Shown here in pieces: positions 1 through 11,078 of a stretch of 64,000 bases of DNA. The position numbers and the translations under genes are program-made. Source of the DNA: Pseudophaeomoniella oleicola (taxonomy: Eukaryota; Ascomycota; Eurotiomycetes; Phaeomoniellales; Phaeomoniellaceae); contig QWDQ01000068.1 of the NCBI GenBank assembly GCA_003868215.1, forward strand, positions 53,332-117,331, written 5' to 3'. Under the pieces are notes generated by a model that saw only the letters and a list, made by a program, of their open reading frames with translations, was not told the origin of the DNA and searched no databases. Numbering within the stretch: position 1 is the first letter of the stretch; every line of letters begins with the position of its first letter.

Positions 1-696
1 ACTAGCAGACTCGTTCTCTTCTGAGATCAGACCAGCTTCTGCAGGCATTTCTGATTCTTCGGAACTGCGGCTTTCTTCCTTCTCTTTCTGCTTCAGTTTT
101 TGGAAAGCGGACTGTGTCACATCATCCTCGTAGATTACCCTTCCACCGAGTCCCTTGTTCGTAGCACCTCCTGCAGGAATGGCATACAGCTTTTGTCTAC
201 CCCCGAACAGATTGTTGCCTTGGCCAGGCTTGGACCTTGACATAATGCTTCCACCGTTATTTGTGTCATCATCGGTCCCATATCCGCCATCTGATGCAAA
301 GGAATCACTTCGTTCTGTTGTTGCAAATGGTGGACGTATCGATTCCTTCAACGATGCGACTTCGTCGATGTCGGCAAGGGCATTGTTCGAAAAGAGATTC
401 AGCCTCGACGCTCGTTTCGGAAAGAGAACGCTATCGTCATTTGCCTTGCCCAGCTTCGAGTTCGGGTCATCCTGCTCTCGAAGCATACTAAACCTGGCAG
501 ACAAGTTCGGCATCAGCAGACTAGTACGAAAGTCATCTGCAGACGGTAAGACTGTCTTCAGGTCAATCTCTGGCTCGACATGTTGTGGCTTCTTTTTGTT
601 CCTTTTAAACGTCTTTGAGGAAGTAAGTGACGAGTTTGTGTTGTCCTGAGGCTCGGGGGTATCATTTCCCTTCCTCCTATTTCTGAAGCGGTTCAT
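1..696 (-). CDS. Conserved fungal protein, N-terminal 232 codons (truncated by window edge)
   Basis: An open frame on the minus strand starts at an ATG at 696-694 and stays open without a stop through base 1, so the gene continues beyond the left edge. The start is very basic (MNRFRNRRKG), followed by a Ser/Thr-rich stretch and a second basic patch. A well-ordered block then reads DDFRTSLLMPNLSARFSMLR around residues 55-75, followed by FPKRASRLNLF and later GNNLFGGRQK. From memory these blocks recur in a conserved Pezizomycotina protein family without an assigned function. Composition is polar, rich in Ser, Asp, Lys and Glu, with no membrane segment or signal peptide, which suggests a cytoplasmic, partly disordered protein. 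I infer no enzymatic role. The plus-strand frame across 155-649 is its shadow. Confidence 0.8.
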   Translation of the reverse strand, partial: MNRFRNRRKGNDTPEPQDNTNSSLTSSKTFKRNKKKPQHVEPEIDLKTVLPSADDFRTSLLMPNLSARFSMLREQDDPNSKLGKANDDSVLFPKRASRLNLFSNNALADIDEVASLKESIRPPFATTERSDSFASDGGYGTDDDTNNGGSIMSRSKPGQGNNLFGGRQKLYAIPAGGATNKGLGGRVIYEDDVTQSAFQKLKQKEKEESRSSEESEMPAEAGLISEENESAS

Positions 697-1965
697 GATT
701 GCAAAGGACGCTCCTGGAGATTTCCAGCGTAATGTATCTGAGTCACCGTTTCAGCGAGCAGAGGCACTGCTATTACCTAGTCAACCTCGGACCGTTGTCG
801 ACTACCAACTTGCAGTTTGGCGTAGGTGAAGTAGTATTGAAAAGCTTCAGGTCGACAAGCAACCCATCGCCGTTCCAGGAGAGCTCCAATAAAGTGCTGG
901 AGATTGGTCGGACGAACAGGGAATAGAAACGAGCGGTGCGAAGCAAATCTGGAGACCACAGCGCAAGGTGTCTCTTGGCCCCCTATTTCACTATTTTGAT
1001 GTTTCGGAACGAGGAGTTGCTTGTAGCGATGAACTGTCAGGCCGATGTCCAGCAGCCTTCCGTATCCGTTCGTAGATCGAAGCAAAATAACGAGTATCCT
1101 GTGAGTAACCGGAGTCAACGTGCCGTGATAAATATGTCGTCGAGTCGAACGGGGAGGGACCAGTGATTTCGAGTCTGGAATGCTATACAGCTGCTGTTGT
1201 TGGAACTTTCCAAAAGAATGAGAGTCTTGCTGGCAAACAGATCGGCATGAAAGGAAAGAAGATGATTCTGTCGCAGCTGAAAAAGAGTGACAAGGTGGCC
1301 AGGTGACCGGGTGACGCTGAATAGGAAAAGAGAGATTAGCAGCGCGCTGACTGAGTTGGGATAGGACCTGCGGCGCGTGGACCTGGTCGAGATAGATTCG
1401 ATTTGATGGTGATTGGGTTGGTACCTGTTTAGTTAGTGTGGATTCTGCCGACCAAGCGACTTTGCGACTTTGCGACTTTGCTAATTAATTAAGTTAAGTT
1501 AATAACTGAGTCTTTGGTTTTCGCGGAGACGGAAGTGGATCGCTAACTGATTCCTCCTTAGGGACTATCGTAAGGTCACTCACTAACAACATACTACGTT
1601 AAACTTGGACCAGGGGAGCAAACAAGAGTGAAATTTGGATCCGACACAAACAATCCCAGGCACCATGGACAAGCAGAGTTGAGGAGGAGTATGATGGAGT
1701 ACAGTGACATAAGTTAGTTAGTACCGGATGGAATACATACTTCCCGTATGGCTCTGCCAATCCAGGTACTCCGTAAGTACTGTAAGTTATAAGGTACCTA
1801 CCCAATGTAACTGGATGGTCCTTCACTTCCACTCATGTCCAGAGCCCCGAGGTTACAATTCTGAGAGGTACACAAGATTACCCCCTGTCACGATCCATGA
1901 TCAATTGAATCACCCCCCGACTGTACTGTATGACCCGCGTAATGCTGGTAAGATTCATTTCGTTT

Positions 1966-1990
1966 CCCCCCCCCCTCCCCCCTTTCCCCC
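1966..1990. repeat. C-rich homopolymer tract
   Basis: Ten consecutive C, then a T, then further C runs interrupted by TTT. It is a low-complexity tract in intergenic DNA. Confidence 0.9.
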
Positions 1991-2981
1991 TCTCTTCTCT
2001 TCGCTCAATATCCGGTAAGTTACGATATTAGTAATTATTCTTTGCTACTTTGGGTACAACTTGTATCACCACATCTGTCTTATCTTCACTCCATCCGGGT
2101 CTGGGTCGAGTAGTTGTAGTACGTACAATCTGTTTGGAGTGGATCAGTCTGGCATTTCTATCTTGATGGCCGTACCGAGTCTTTCTCAGTCTCGTATCTC
2201 GAGTTTGCTAACTAAAGACTACATTCACAGGTCGGGAGCTGGCAAGGATTGCGGGTATTCAGCCGTGATTGTTTGGGGTGCCTTTCATTTCGTATGGTAC
2301 GCACTACTGGGCTCCCGTCCCTAAGGTACCTTAGATACCTTATCTTACCTTACCTTAATTCCGGTATTCTATCATACCGTATTTGATCCTATCTCTTAGA
2401 AGCGCCCCCTTTCGGTCCTTTATGTAATTCTGTACTACGGTACAGTACGTGATAGCTTCACATCTCTCTGAGACGGGTACATCATTCCCGTGGTTGACTT
2501 CCCTGCAGTCATGTTATTCATGTAACTTACCTCGAAAGACGGCCACTTATTTGATAGTGCTGATGGTTGCACTGGATTACGCAAGATCGACTTCCCAACC
2601 TTTTTTCAAAGACCAATATGAAACGTGCATTGGCGACACTCGAGAATGCGTCATCCTGAGGGAAGCAGAGTCAGCCAGTCGAGCCCATGCGCACCAAAAG
2701 GAGGCCCATGAATCCCCGAGTAATGTTAAGTTAGTATCGAACCTGATTCGTGTCGAATGTCCAACAACCCATGTAGGATAGTCCGGCACATCAGATTCAT
2801 CCTAGTCTAGACGATCCTTCCCATCAAACTGGATGCAATAGACTTAACGTAGTACAATGATATCTCTCCTATAGGTCATGGAATCGGTAGGAGAAGATCT
2901 GTGTGCCTCGGGAAAGAGACGATATTTGTTGCCTGCCATTGCATTTCAACCCTGCACACTACATACGGGAAGCGTCAGTGC

Positions 2982-3007
2982 CACACACACACACACACAC
3001 ACACACA
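2982..3007. repeat. (CA)n microsatellite
   Basis: About 13 uninterrupted CA units in the gene-poor stretch. All three plus-strand frames read through it as His/Thr repeats, which explains several spurious short frames there. Confidence 0.95.
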
Positions 3008-3686
3008 TGCATTGGCCAGGGGGGATCGACCACACAATCTGCAGACACACAACAGGACCACTTCGCAAAGAGCATTCGCAGGAATAATGTTCATTTGAAA
3101 TCATGACTCCGCTCGTTCAGCAGAAGGACTTTAGAAGTTCCGCTTGATGAAGGTCAAGATTGTCCAGAATAACAACAGAGGAAAGTTTCTGTCATCAACA
3201 AATATTCGTGGTAAATAAACAATGATGCCACATTCATACATAGACTTCATGTTCGGTGGACCCCATCAGTAACGGTCGTACCTTTTCCAACAATTATATT
3301 GGTGCACAAACATTCCTCAGATCTCGCATGAACCACGGATTACAATCGACAATCAGGAGGGAAGCTTTTTCACGTAGTGCGGCAGTCCAGATGGACGATG
3401 AACAGCTGATAGTCACATTCTCTCCGATTGGCGCATTCAGATGTTTTTTGAATTGAGACTGCAACTGATCTTGTTCTGTCCATGAAGCGATCACCTGCAG
3501 AAAAGATAATTACCTATCGCTAAGTAAATATCACCGAGTGTAAGTTATGATACCTGAATCAAGTGGGAAATATGGGAATACGACACTCGTACCGACTGAC
3601 TGTAACCTTGGGTACCTTACCTAACGTTCACAATCCAAACAGGCTAATGCAGGGGATAGATTGTTCAGTCGCCCATTTTCTTATGA

Positions 3687-3718
3687 ATTTTTTCTTTTCC
3701 TTTTCCTTTTCCTTTTTG
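3687..3718. repeat. (CCTTTT)n-type pyrimidine tract
   Basis: Short tandem copies of a CTTTTC unit in intergenic DNA, with no gene context. Confidence 0.8.
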
Positions 3719-6700
3719 CAAGCGCCACAACCCCTGACTAGTCCAGGCCTACTAACGGGTCGACGCCTCCTCCGGGGCTCCATTTCCCTGGAGTTAGTGG
3801 CCAGCCCAACGTGGCCCGCCAATGTGGATGAACTGCCTGACGATCACAGATGCAAGGAGCAAGGAGATGAAAGGAAAATAAAAAGGAGCAGGAGCCTACA
3901 ATCACAAACAAGACCGATGCGGCAGAGACGTTAACCGTTGACCCAACGAGCAGATCAACAATCAAAGTTATCACGATTCCGAGCAACCTACATTACTGCA
4001 TATCAAATGGCGCACTTCTCTCACGCATAATGCACACAAGCGCTGAATCTCGGGTTTGATCATCATTTGTCCAAACACCACCTACAGTAAGTACGGTGTG
4101 CCAGGTTCCGTCCGATAAGCAATGTGACAGGACTGCAGTAGATGTAACAGTTTTGCTTGGTTGCCTGCATATCTCCATGTCGATTGCCGGTAACTGTTTC
4201 CTACAGGAACGAGATTGAATAGGGTCAACAACCCCTCCTATTGGGGACCATCGGTGGGCGGCGTCAAGCCTCATGTGATCTTCTTCCGCTCATTGACCAA
4301 GGCAGTCTTGATAGTTGTCTCAATTTCCGATCCAACGCAATCTGATCGAACTTTTGCGTGTCCTGTATCGTCATGCTCACGGTGATGATCTGAGAAACCT
4401 GATTTGCAAACCCGTTGCGGTTGCTTAATTGTGTGCGATATAGCTCCGCCTCCTTCACTATCTCAGCTTCCCCCGAGATTGCAAAAAGCCATGTCGGTCC
4501 CCGCAGCGGCTGACAGCAATCTACGATCTCGCCATGGCTTACGACCGAGCTTTCTTATCTGCCTTGGTTGCTTGAGCAGATGGACAATGTTCTCAAGCAC
4601 GATGTTACTGTACGATAGTCTACCTCTGTTGCCCTATCAATGTCTCTCTTACAGGAGTTCGGTTCTATCTCAGTAACTATTTGCTACAAAAGGTTCTGAT
4701 AAACAGCAGTCAAGGTACACGAGTTCGTCTCAAGTAGACCAACCCCGTCTAATGACGAGACTAATATCGTATCGAAAATCTGCTCCTGTCTGCTACAGAT
4801 ATTATTATTGCTAATTTCCCAAATTGAGACGGCACAGAAATTGATGCTTCATCTATTTCCCAGGATTTGCGACGTAATACTGTAGTACGACCAACAACCA
4901 AGCGAGGTGACGGGTGCTCCCGTGAACCGGTAAACGCCACTGACTGAAAGCGCGTCTGTCTCGCGTTTAAGTCGTGTTTGATGGTATCGACTATATTGCG
5001 ACATCAATAATATTCCGACCATGCTAATATATCACAGTTTACGGTAATGAAGTGTGATGAGCTCACTTCGTTGACTCGGTATTGGTGGTCTCAATGCTTC
5101 ATTCGATGATCGAGAAACTCGTATCGTCATGCATGAGAATTTTCAACAACGTTTCCAGGTTCCCTGCGTCGCTCGCCACGAGGTGCCAACGTATCTCAGG
5201 ATAGCACGATTCTGATCTGCAGGGATCTCTGCCTGCCTTTTGAATTCATCGCTTCGAGTTGTTGTCATGAGACAACCCATTTCACTCTCGCTGTCCTTTA
5301 CTACAGGATATGGACAATTGTCTGACCGTGCTTCTACCGCCTTCGTTTCACATCAAAAGGGAATGATAGCATCTAAGCCCGCTAGCAATTGCCACATTGC
5401 ACTGTGCGGGAGGTATATTGCTATGTCGACTCCCCGGTCGGGTGCAGTGGAAAGTATCTCGTTCTTGCTATGTCTCCGTGTGGGCTGCCTTCTCCCATCT
5501 CAAGCTTTGTGCTTTGCGTACCGTGTGCATTCTCTGTGTGTCTTCCAAGGCCCCAGGCAGGGTCCATGTAGGGTTCTCCAGATATAGCGTCTTTGACATG
5601 GTGCAACTGTCGCTCTCTCCCTTTTGCATTCAATATGAAACCACGACCAGGCTGTTCTGGCAGTTCTGAGGTTGCAGATTCAAAGCTTGAACAGGGGAAC
5701 TATCGCGACAACATCGAGTCCAATCCCTTGGCAGCATTGCTACAATCGATCGCCTCCCACGCTCTCACCAGCTCGTATATCGATCCTGTGTCTTGGTAGT
5801 GTGTTGCCTTGGCAGTGGAGGAAACGCTGAAATGCATAGGATCGGCATCATAACGTGCCATCCGTTCAGTCACCCCTCAGTTGACGAGAACCTAGTGTCT
5901 TTGCCAAAAGATTTAGGTAACACTCGTCGTGTTCTCTTGCTTCTCTTTGCTCTTTCAGCCTCGCTATTTGCACGTTGAAATGGACTTTTTGATTTCCTTG
6001 GGCTTCTGCATTCCTGCTGCTCATTTAATCAAGCATCCGGCGGGTAGATGCCCTCAACTTTCGTATAGTGAACCTTCATTGGGAGAAATATCCCAAAAAG
6101 GGTCTCAGAAGTGTCTTTGTTAGCCAAAGCAAAACATACAGTGCTTCATCGAGGACATGAAATTCGGTAAGATCGAAGCCTACCGAGTACTGGGGACTTC
6201 GAGCAGAGTAGCTCTCGAGCTTGCGAAGCCGTCTTCCAAGATTGAGCCATCGGCACTTCCTAAAGTCCACTCGTCCATACGTCGTATGTGGCCACATCTC
6301 AGATACTACCCGCTGCTGCAGTACCACGGTATGACATCGTTCCGCGTGACCTGTACAGCTATGATAGCCACATGCGATTCGAGAAGCAACCAACTGGAAC
6401 AACCGAAGCGCGCCGGAAGAAAGCGAGAATCAAGACTCGAAGGACTACACACCAATCCATTATCATGAAATAGTGGATGGATGAACCAAGGAGTGGACTC
6501 GACTGGGATTTTAGGATGTGCGAGATAGATCGATGAAGGAAGAGCTTGTTCTCTTTGTCTGTCTACCCATTGATATATAATGCGTGTATTCGGAATACTC
6601 GGAACAATATGGTCCTCGATCCGGACTTCGAACGCGATAATATGCTTTGAAAGGAAGCTTACATGCCACTACGGATATACCTTCTCTATCCTTCGTTGAG

Positions 6701-8246
6701 CATTGATGGAGAAAAGTCTGCGATGACGATGACGATAAACGACTGCAAGATTGATAAATATATTCCGCTTGAATTCTCCGAGAACTGGATGTTTAGACAC
6801 ACTTGACGAACAAAACAAGAATACCTCGGTTCTTAACTCGATTCTTTCTTCAGCACTGCCGAGCAAGCAGAATTGGGTGGATCTCCAATGGTTGATATCG
6901 TAGTGGTCCGTACTGCGATGTAGTAGGACTAAATTACTACAATACTAAGTACAGAATCGCGTATCCCAGCCACCAACCAACCAACCTCTCCTACCATATT
7001 TTTCCTGCCACCACCCTTTCTTCTTTTCTTGCTTCGGCAAGAGGAGGGATGGTCGATCACTCAGGTGCAACATTTTCGAAAAGCACCAATCAAGTATCGT
7101 CAATCTGCTCTGCTCGCTGTCTTTCGATAGACACTTATCCTATGATATATACACCCCTCCCTCTAGAGCCAGCAGGGTGTCCTCTGTTATCCCAGGGATG
7201 TTCGCACCGCCAATCTCAGTTCATGCAATTAACACGTCCTCCAAACATTGCCAATACTACTACAACAAGGATCTCTGGACAATCTCGAAGTGCGTGTTGG
7301 GCAGGATATAACAACCCCCGCCCGGGTCTTCCGTGGGTCCCGCCATCAGCGACTTTGCGTCAGTAACCAAAACAATTTTCCCCATTAGCTCACGTTACTA
7401 TGCGAACACTATCATAGTCCTTATCCATTTTCATCCCACTTTCTCTCTTCCGACTCAGCCACATCATCGAGCAAGATCTACTACGTTAGGATGAACATGA
7501 CGGTAGACTGTACGTCTAGTCGATGTCAACTGAACGAAATAACTGGGCTGGGAAGATAGTCTTCCGATGCTAGATCGCGTGATTTTCTCTCTTTGCTTCC
7601 CCAGTTCTCTCACACTTACACACACACACTCCCCTGTTCTCTCATTGCGGTTTCCTTTTTCCCTTTTGACATCACTTCTATACCAGTAGATCATTTCTCC
7701 TCGCTGTTGGTCTGTGTGCTTTTGTGATTCGGAACGACGGCAAACGCTTACAGTACCTATCTCGCCTTGTCAGTATATGGTTTGTGATATCGACACGATT
7801 ACGATAGCGAGAATTAGTATAGATACCGACGTACATTTGACGACACCAGCCAGCTTGCGACTGAGCACATTCCGCTTTGCGGTTTCATTCTAGACAGAAG
7901 CGCCCTGGTCAATACCTTGAGGAAGGTTTCGAGTCGCAATCTACTGGGTAGTCGCATATAACGCAAACACCGTCATCAGATACGGATCAGGACATCCAAG
8001 CGAGCAATCATCGCGGGACTCGAGAGACGAGGTATAACTCGGAACAGGGTGTCTATCGACAACATCTATATTGAGCGATTACAAGCGGGAGCATCTCTAT
8101 TATCGTTGAGCTGGATTACGGAAGGCAACTGGTGCATTAAATTGAGCGCACGGAGAAGGGCCAAAGGCCACATACAATAAGGAAATATATCATATATCAT
8201 AAGAGAGGTGTTTGGCATCTTCGCTGGCTCGCTTCCAGAACCCGCA

Positions 8247-8741
8247 ATGGTGAGTCTTCTTCTTCTGCGCCTTTTTCGAACCCCATTCTCGTTCAATCAC
8301 GCCGTCCCGGCGAGAGTCCCTCCGCATGCCTCGCCTTCACAAGTCTAATCAAATCTCTGCCAGGCTCCGCCATCTCCCCTCAACCCTACCCCTCTGTTCC
8401 ACGTCCTCACCCCCCGACAAGCTACGGTTTCCACCACCACGGCCACCTCAGCCTCATCCCCATCCCCACCGCCGACCTGTTCCGGCCTCTCGTCAGGCGC
8501 CGTCGCCGGCATCGCCATCGCCTGCGTCATCGGCACCTTGCTGATTATCTGGGCGTTGTCGCAGCGCAGCCGTCGCGGTGGGACTACCGAAGTCACGAAG
8601 AATACCGTGTACAAGGATGAGCATGCACGGGGGAGGGGTGGAGGCAAGGATGGAAGAAGACGGAGGAGAAGGAGAAGCTCGGCTGTGGAGGAGGGGGGTT
8701 ATGTTAGGAGGCCGGAACGGGTGTATTATACGGAGAAATGA
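8247..8741 (+). CDS. Small single-pass membrane protein with an ATG-only first exon
   Basis: Join 8247-8249 and 8364-8741 (126 codons including stop, 125-residue protein after the 114 bp intron 8250-8363). Exon 1 is just ATG, followed directly by a GTGAGT donor. The intron carries CTAATC near 8345 and ends CTGCCAG. Exon 2 reads Ala-Pro-Pro-Ser onward with no stop until TGA at 8739-8741. The product has a Pro/Ser/Thr-rich N-terminal half without a clear signal peptide, a hydrophobic helix at about residues 46-62 (GAVAGIAIACVIGTLLIIW) typical of fungal type III single-span proteins, then a strongly basic cytoplasmic tail with an Arg run and an end reading VYYTEK. The basic tail directly after the helix agrees with an outside-in topology. 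No catalytic domain is visible and function is unknown. A longer upstream coding exon cannot be excluded, but the frame above the ATG has no other ATG nearby. Confidence 0.68.
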
Positions 8742-9158
8742 ACGGGCAGCAGGATCTGTTACTACCGTTGCTCCCTCGCATCTCCTTTGTTTTCTTCAAT
8801 CTAGCAGTCCTGTGTATTCAAATCTAAGATATCCCTTCCTTCCTCTTCCTCTCCGTCTTCCTCTCCGCCTCTCTTCATTTCCCACCATCACCCACCCACC
8901 CATTCATCGCCATCAAACTTTTCCAACAAAAACAAAGCCACTCCACACACCCAATACGAAAAGAAAGCAAAATCCTCCCTCCGTTACTCCCCCCAACTAT
9001 TCTTTCTCATTCTTCTTTCCCTCTCTCTCTCTCCTTTTCATCTACGATACTCCAACAATAATAAATAAACAACTTGCTAAACCCCGCGCTGCCCCCGTCC
9101 GCGATACAGCACCATCACCACTACCACTACCATCACTACCACCACTACCAGGAAAAAA

Positions 9159-9173
9159 GGGGGGGGGGGGGGG
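9159..9173. repeat. Poly-G tract (15)
   Basis: Fifteen consecutive G preceded by six A, in non-coding DNA. Assembled length is often unreliable for such runs. Confidence 0.9.
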
Positions 9174-9286
9174 CTAGGTCATGTAGTCGGAAGATGTTCT
9201 TCAGTCAGGGAGGGGAGGAGAGGAGGTGGAAAGAGAAAAGACTTTTCTTTGTAGAGGAGAGGTGATAATCCTGTAAGATTGATTTT

Positions 9287-9475
9287 ACCTACTACCTTCC
9301 TACCTAGGTATCTACCTATCTACCTATCTATCTACCTAGTCCTGCAAAATAACTAACTATACTAGCACGACTGGAAGGTATTGGAATTGTGGTCTCTTTC
9401 TTGGTACAGAGACAGATAGCTTCAACGGGAGATGGATTCTTGTCGTAGATGGGTAGGTAGGTAGGAGGTAGGTAT
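9287..9475. repeat. Inverted CCTA / TAGG repeat clusters
   Basis: CCTA and CTAT units fill roughly 9287-9340 and TAGG units fill roughly 9451-9475, with another TAGG cluster at 9600-9618. Facing tetranucleotide clusters of this kind could form a hairpin in RNA or single-stranded DNA. Confidence 0.65.
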
Positions 9476-9494
9476 GTTTGTGATTGTTGGTCGT

Positions 9495-9865
9495 TTAGTG
9501 CTGGATAGGTTGGGATGATTGTCAGCTAAAAGGCCCCAAAGAGAGAGAGATAGAGAGAGGGAGGGAGAAGTGATAAGTCTTCTTTTACGAAGGAAAAGTA
9601 GTAGGTAGGTAGTAGGTATGAGTTCAAGTCCAGGGGTATAGATATCCTAGGGATTGTATAGGAAAAAGGCATCCCGTCCATGCAGGAATCAAAAGAGACG
9701 CAACGACCCATGCCAAGCCAGACAATACTATCCCAGACATACTGAACTGAAGAAGAAGAAGGAGAAGAAGAAGAAGAGAAATATACATACACCACAAGTC
9801 TTGCATCCGCAGCCATTACAGCTCGCACCACCGTGGTTGCAACATGAACATGTTTTTGGATCCAT
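9495..9865 (-). CDS. Metallothionein-like cysteine-rich miniprotein
   Basis: Exon 1 runs from 9865 down to 9791: ATG, then 24 codons containing seven cysteines at residues 6, 8, 9, 16, 19, 21 and 24. A canonical GTATGT donor follows at 9790. My preferred acceptor is CAG at 9503-9501, preceded by a CTGAC branch motif near 9525; it adds just His and a TAA stop, giving 26 residues. The end then has spacing C-x2-C-x-C-x2-C-x-H, which from memory matches the C-terminus of small fungal metallothioneins such as the one from Heliscus. Such proteins bind Cd, Zn or Cu through cysteine thiolates in the cytosol. An alternative is a shorter intron ending near 9741, which gives a different short tail ending in Cys-Leu-Gly. 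Reading without splicing adds a Phe run. A TATA-like TATAAATTC (minus strand) lies near 10022-10030. The neighbouring ZIP gene supports a metal role. Confidence 0.62.
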
Positions 9866-11078
9866 GATTTCTTTTTCGAGAGAGATTGATGAATTGATAT
9901 AGTTCCGTTTGAGTAGTTCTTCGTGAAATTCTGAGGTTATTGATATTGGGGCGGGCGAAGTGAAAATGGGAAAAAGGAAGGAGAAGCAGAAAGCAGAACC
10001 AGACAGAAGGATGTGGTTGTTGAATTTATAGATGTGTTAGACAGACACACCCACGCACGTCTCGAAGATCGGCAATAATACTTCTTGTCATCTGTTTCGT
10101 GTTTTTGACGTAGTATCTACATACCTATGGCTTCATCGGGTGTAAAACAAAACCAAACCCCCCACGTCCCACGTCCTAGCTACTTACCTACTTATGAGGT
10201 CACCAGTCTTCCTTCCCTTCCGGATCCTGTTAGCTAGCTAGCTAGCTAGCTAGAGGGGAGGAAAAGGCAGCAGGACAGGACGTGATTGGTGTTAACCGAG
10301 AACACGTGTAAGCTAGCTAGTGAATAGGGAGTTCTAGGGGGACCATAATCAAGCGAATCAGTATGGGAACAATAGTGTTGCATCTTTTCGGGGCCCTGAA
10401 AATCTGAGTTTTTGCTTATTACATGCATGCATGAGACAGTTGGCAAGTTGTTACTGGTTGGAATTAGGGAGGGGTAAAGTAGATCGTTCTGTGGTGAAGG
10501 GGAGGGTGGGATGTTCGGAAATGCATGGGAGGGCATTTTTCTTCTTTCCTTCTCGGTTTGGCGTCGGGGTGAATGATATGGTTGCGTGGGATGGACTTGT
10601 TGGGCTTTTACTGCTTTCCAAAAGGGGGGAAAGGATGGTTTGTTTGGTTTGCCGGTTTCCTTTTTCTGGGCTTGTTGTCTGACATCGGAGAGGCATAGAT
10701 TGGAGGGGTAAACATGATGAATGACCGATACAGTTACGTAACTTCTATGCACGACGTTTGATTTCTTGATACCCTTTTCCCTTCCTTAAGAGGAGAAACG
10801 TGGGGGATATGTATGTATACCTTGTTTTTAGTCAGGATGTTGGTTCCTGGCGAACTTCCTTGACACATTTATATTCAAAATGATTCCATACTTCCACGGC
10901 TGGGATCATGCGAAGTGGTAATTCCCTCGGCCTTCTAGAACTTGATGGCGCCGTTTTCACCTGTCTTGGAAATACCGTATAGCAGGCTTATTGGTACAGC
11001 TTGAAGGCGTACGGATGTGGTGTCTGCTCCGTCCATGATCGTGACATTGCCCAAGCCACGTCGATTCCCGTCAGCAAT
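9866..11078. other. Intergenic region between metallothionein candidate and ZIP transporter
   Basis: This holds the metallothionein promoter (minus-strand TATA near 10022-10030) and the 3' flank of the ZIP gene. A (TAGC)n repeat lies at 10231-10253. A 168-codon minus-strand frame at 10246-10752 has no family resemblance and is rich in Pro, Ser and His; I do not call it. Confidence 0.55.
10231..10253. repeat. (TAGC)n microsatellite
   Basis: Nearly six TAGC units. The unit pairs with itself (GCTA/TAGC), so the tract can form a perfect hairpin. Confidence 0.9.

Larger units (their letters stand above)
697..8246. other. Gene-poor 7.5 kb stretch
   Basis: No frame here shows a recognisable domain, a convincing exon chain or sustained coding composition; the longest frames are about 100 codons and lie on both strands. 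It holds simple repeats (listed separately), scattered GGTACCTA-type motifs (for example 1791-1803 and 2325-2350) and pyrimidine-rich tracts. Part of it must be promoter for the genes at 696 (minus) and 8247 (plus). A fragment at 6288-6473 (plus) ends in a very basic Arg/Lys-rich tail and could be a gene remnant, but I cannot assign it. Confidence 0.5.
8742..9494. other. Convergent intergenic region rich in simple repeats
   Basis: This lies between the 3' end of the small membrane-protein gene and the 3' end of the metallothionein candidate. It contains CT-rich DNA, an ACC/CAC-rich tract, a 15-base G run at 9159-9173, and CCTA/CTAT repeats at about 9287-9340. TAGG-type repeats at 9451-9475 are their inverse, so the region could fold into a hairpin. 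Confidence 0.7.

Noticed and set aside
155-649. Plus-strand frame of 164 codons
   Set aside because: It is the opposite strand of the conserved protein at 1-696 and has no family resemblance of its own.
2878-3106. Three overlapping plus-strand frames through the CA repeat
   Set aside because: All three frames stay open because the repeat encodes His/Thr; this is a microsatellite artefact.
10246-10752. Minus-strand frame of 168 codons
   Set aside because: Low-complexity Pro/Ser/His composition, no domain, and competing frames on the plus strand.
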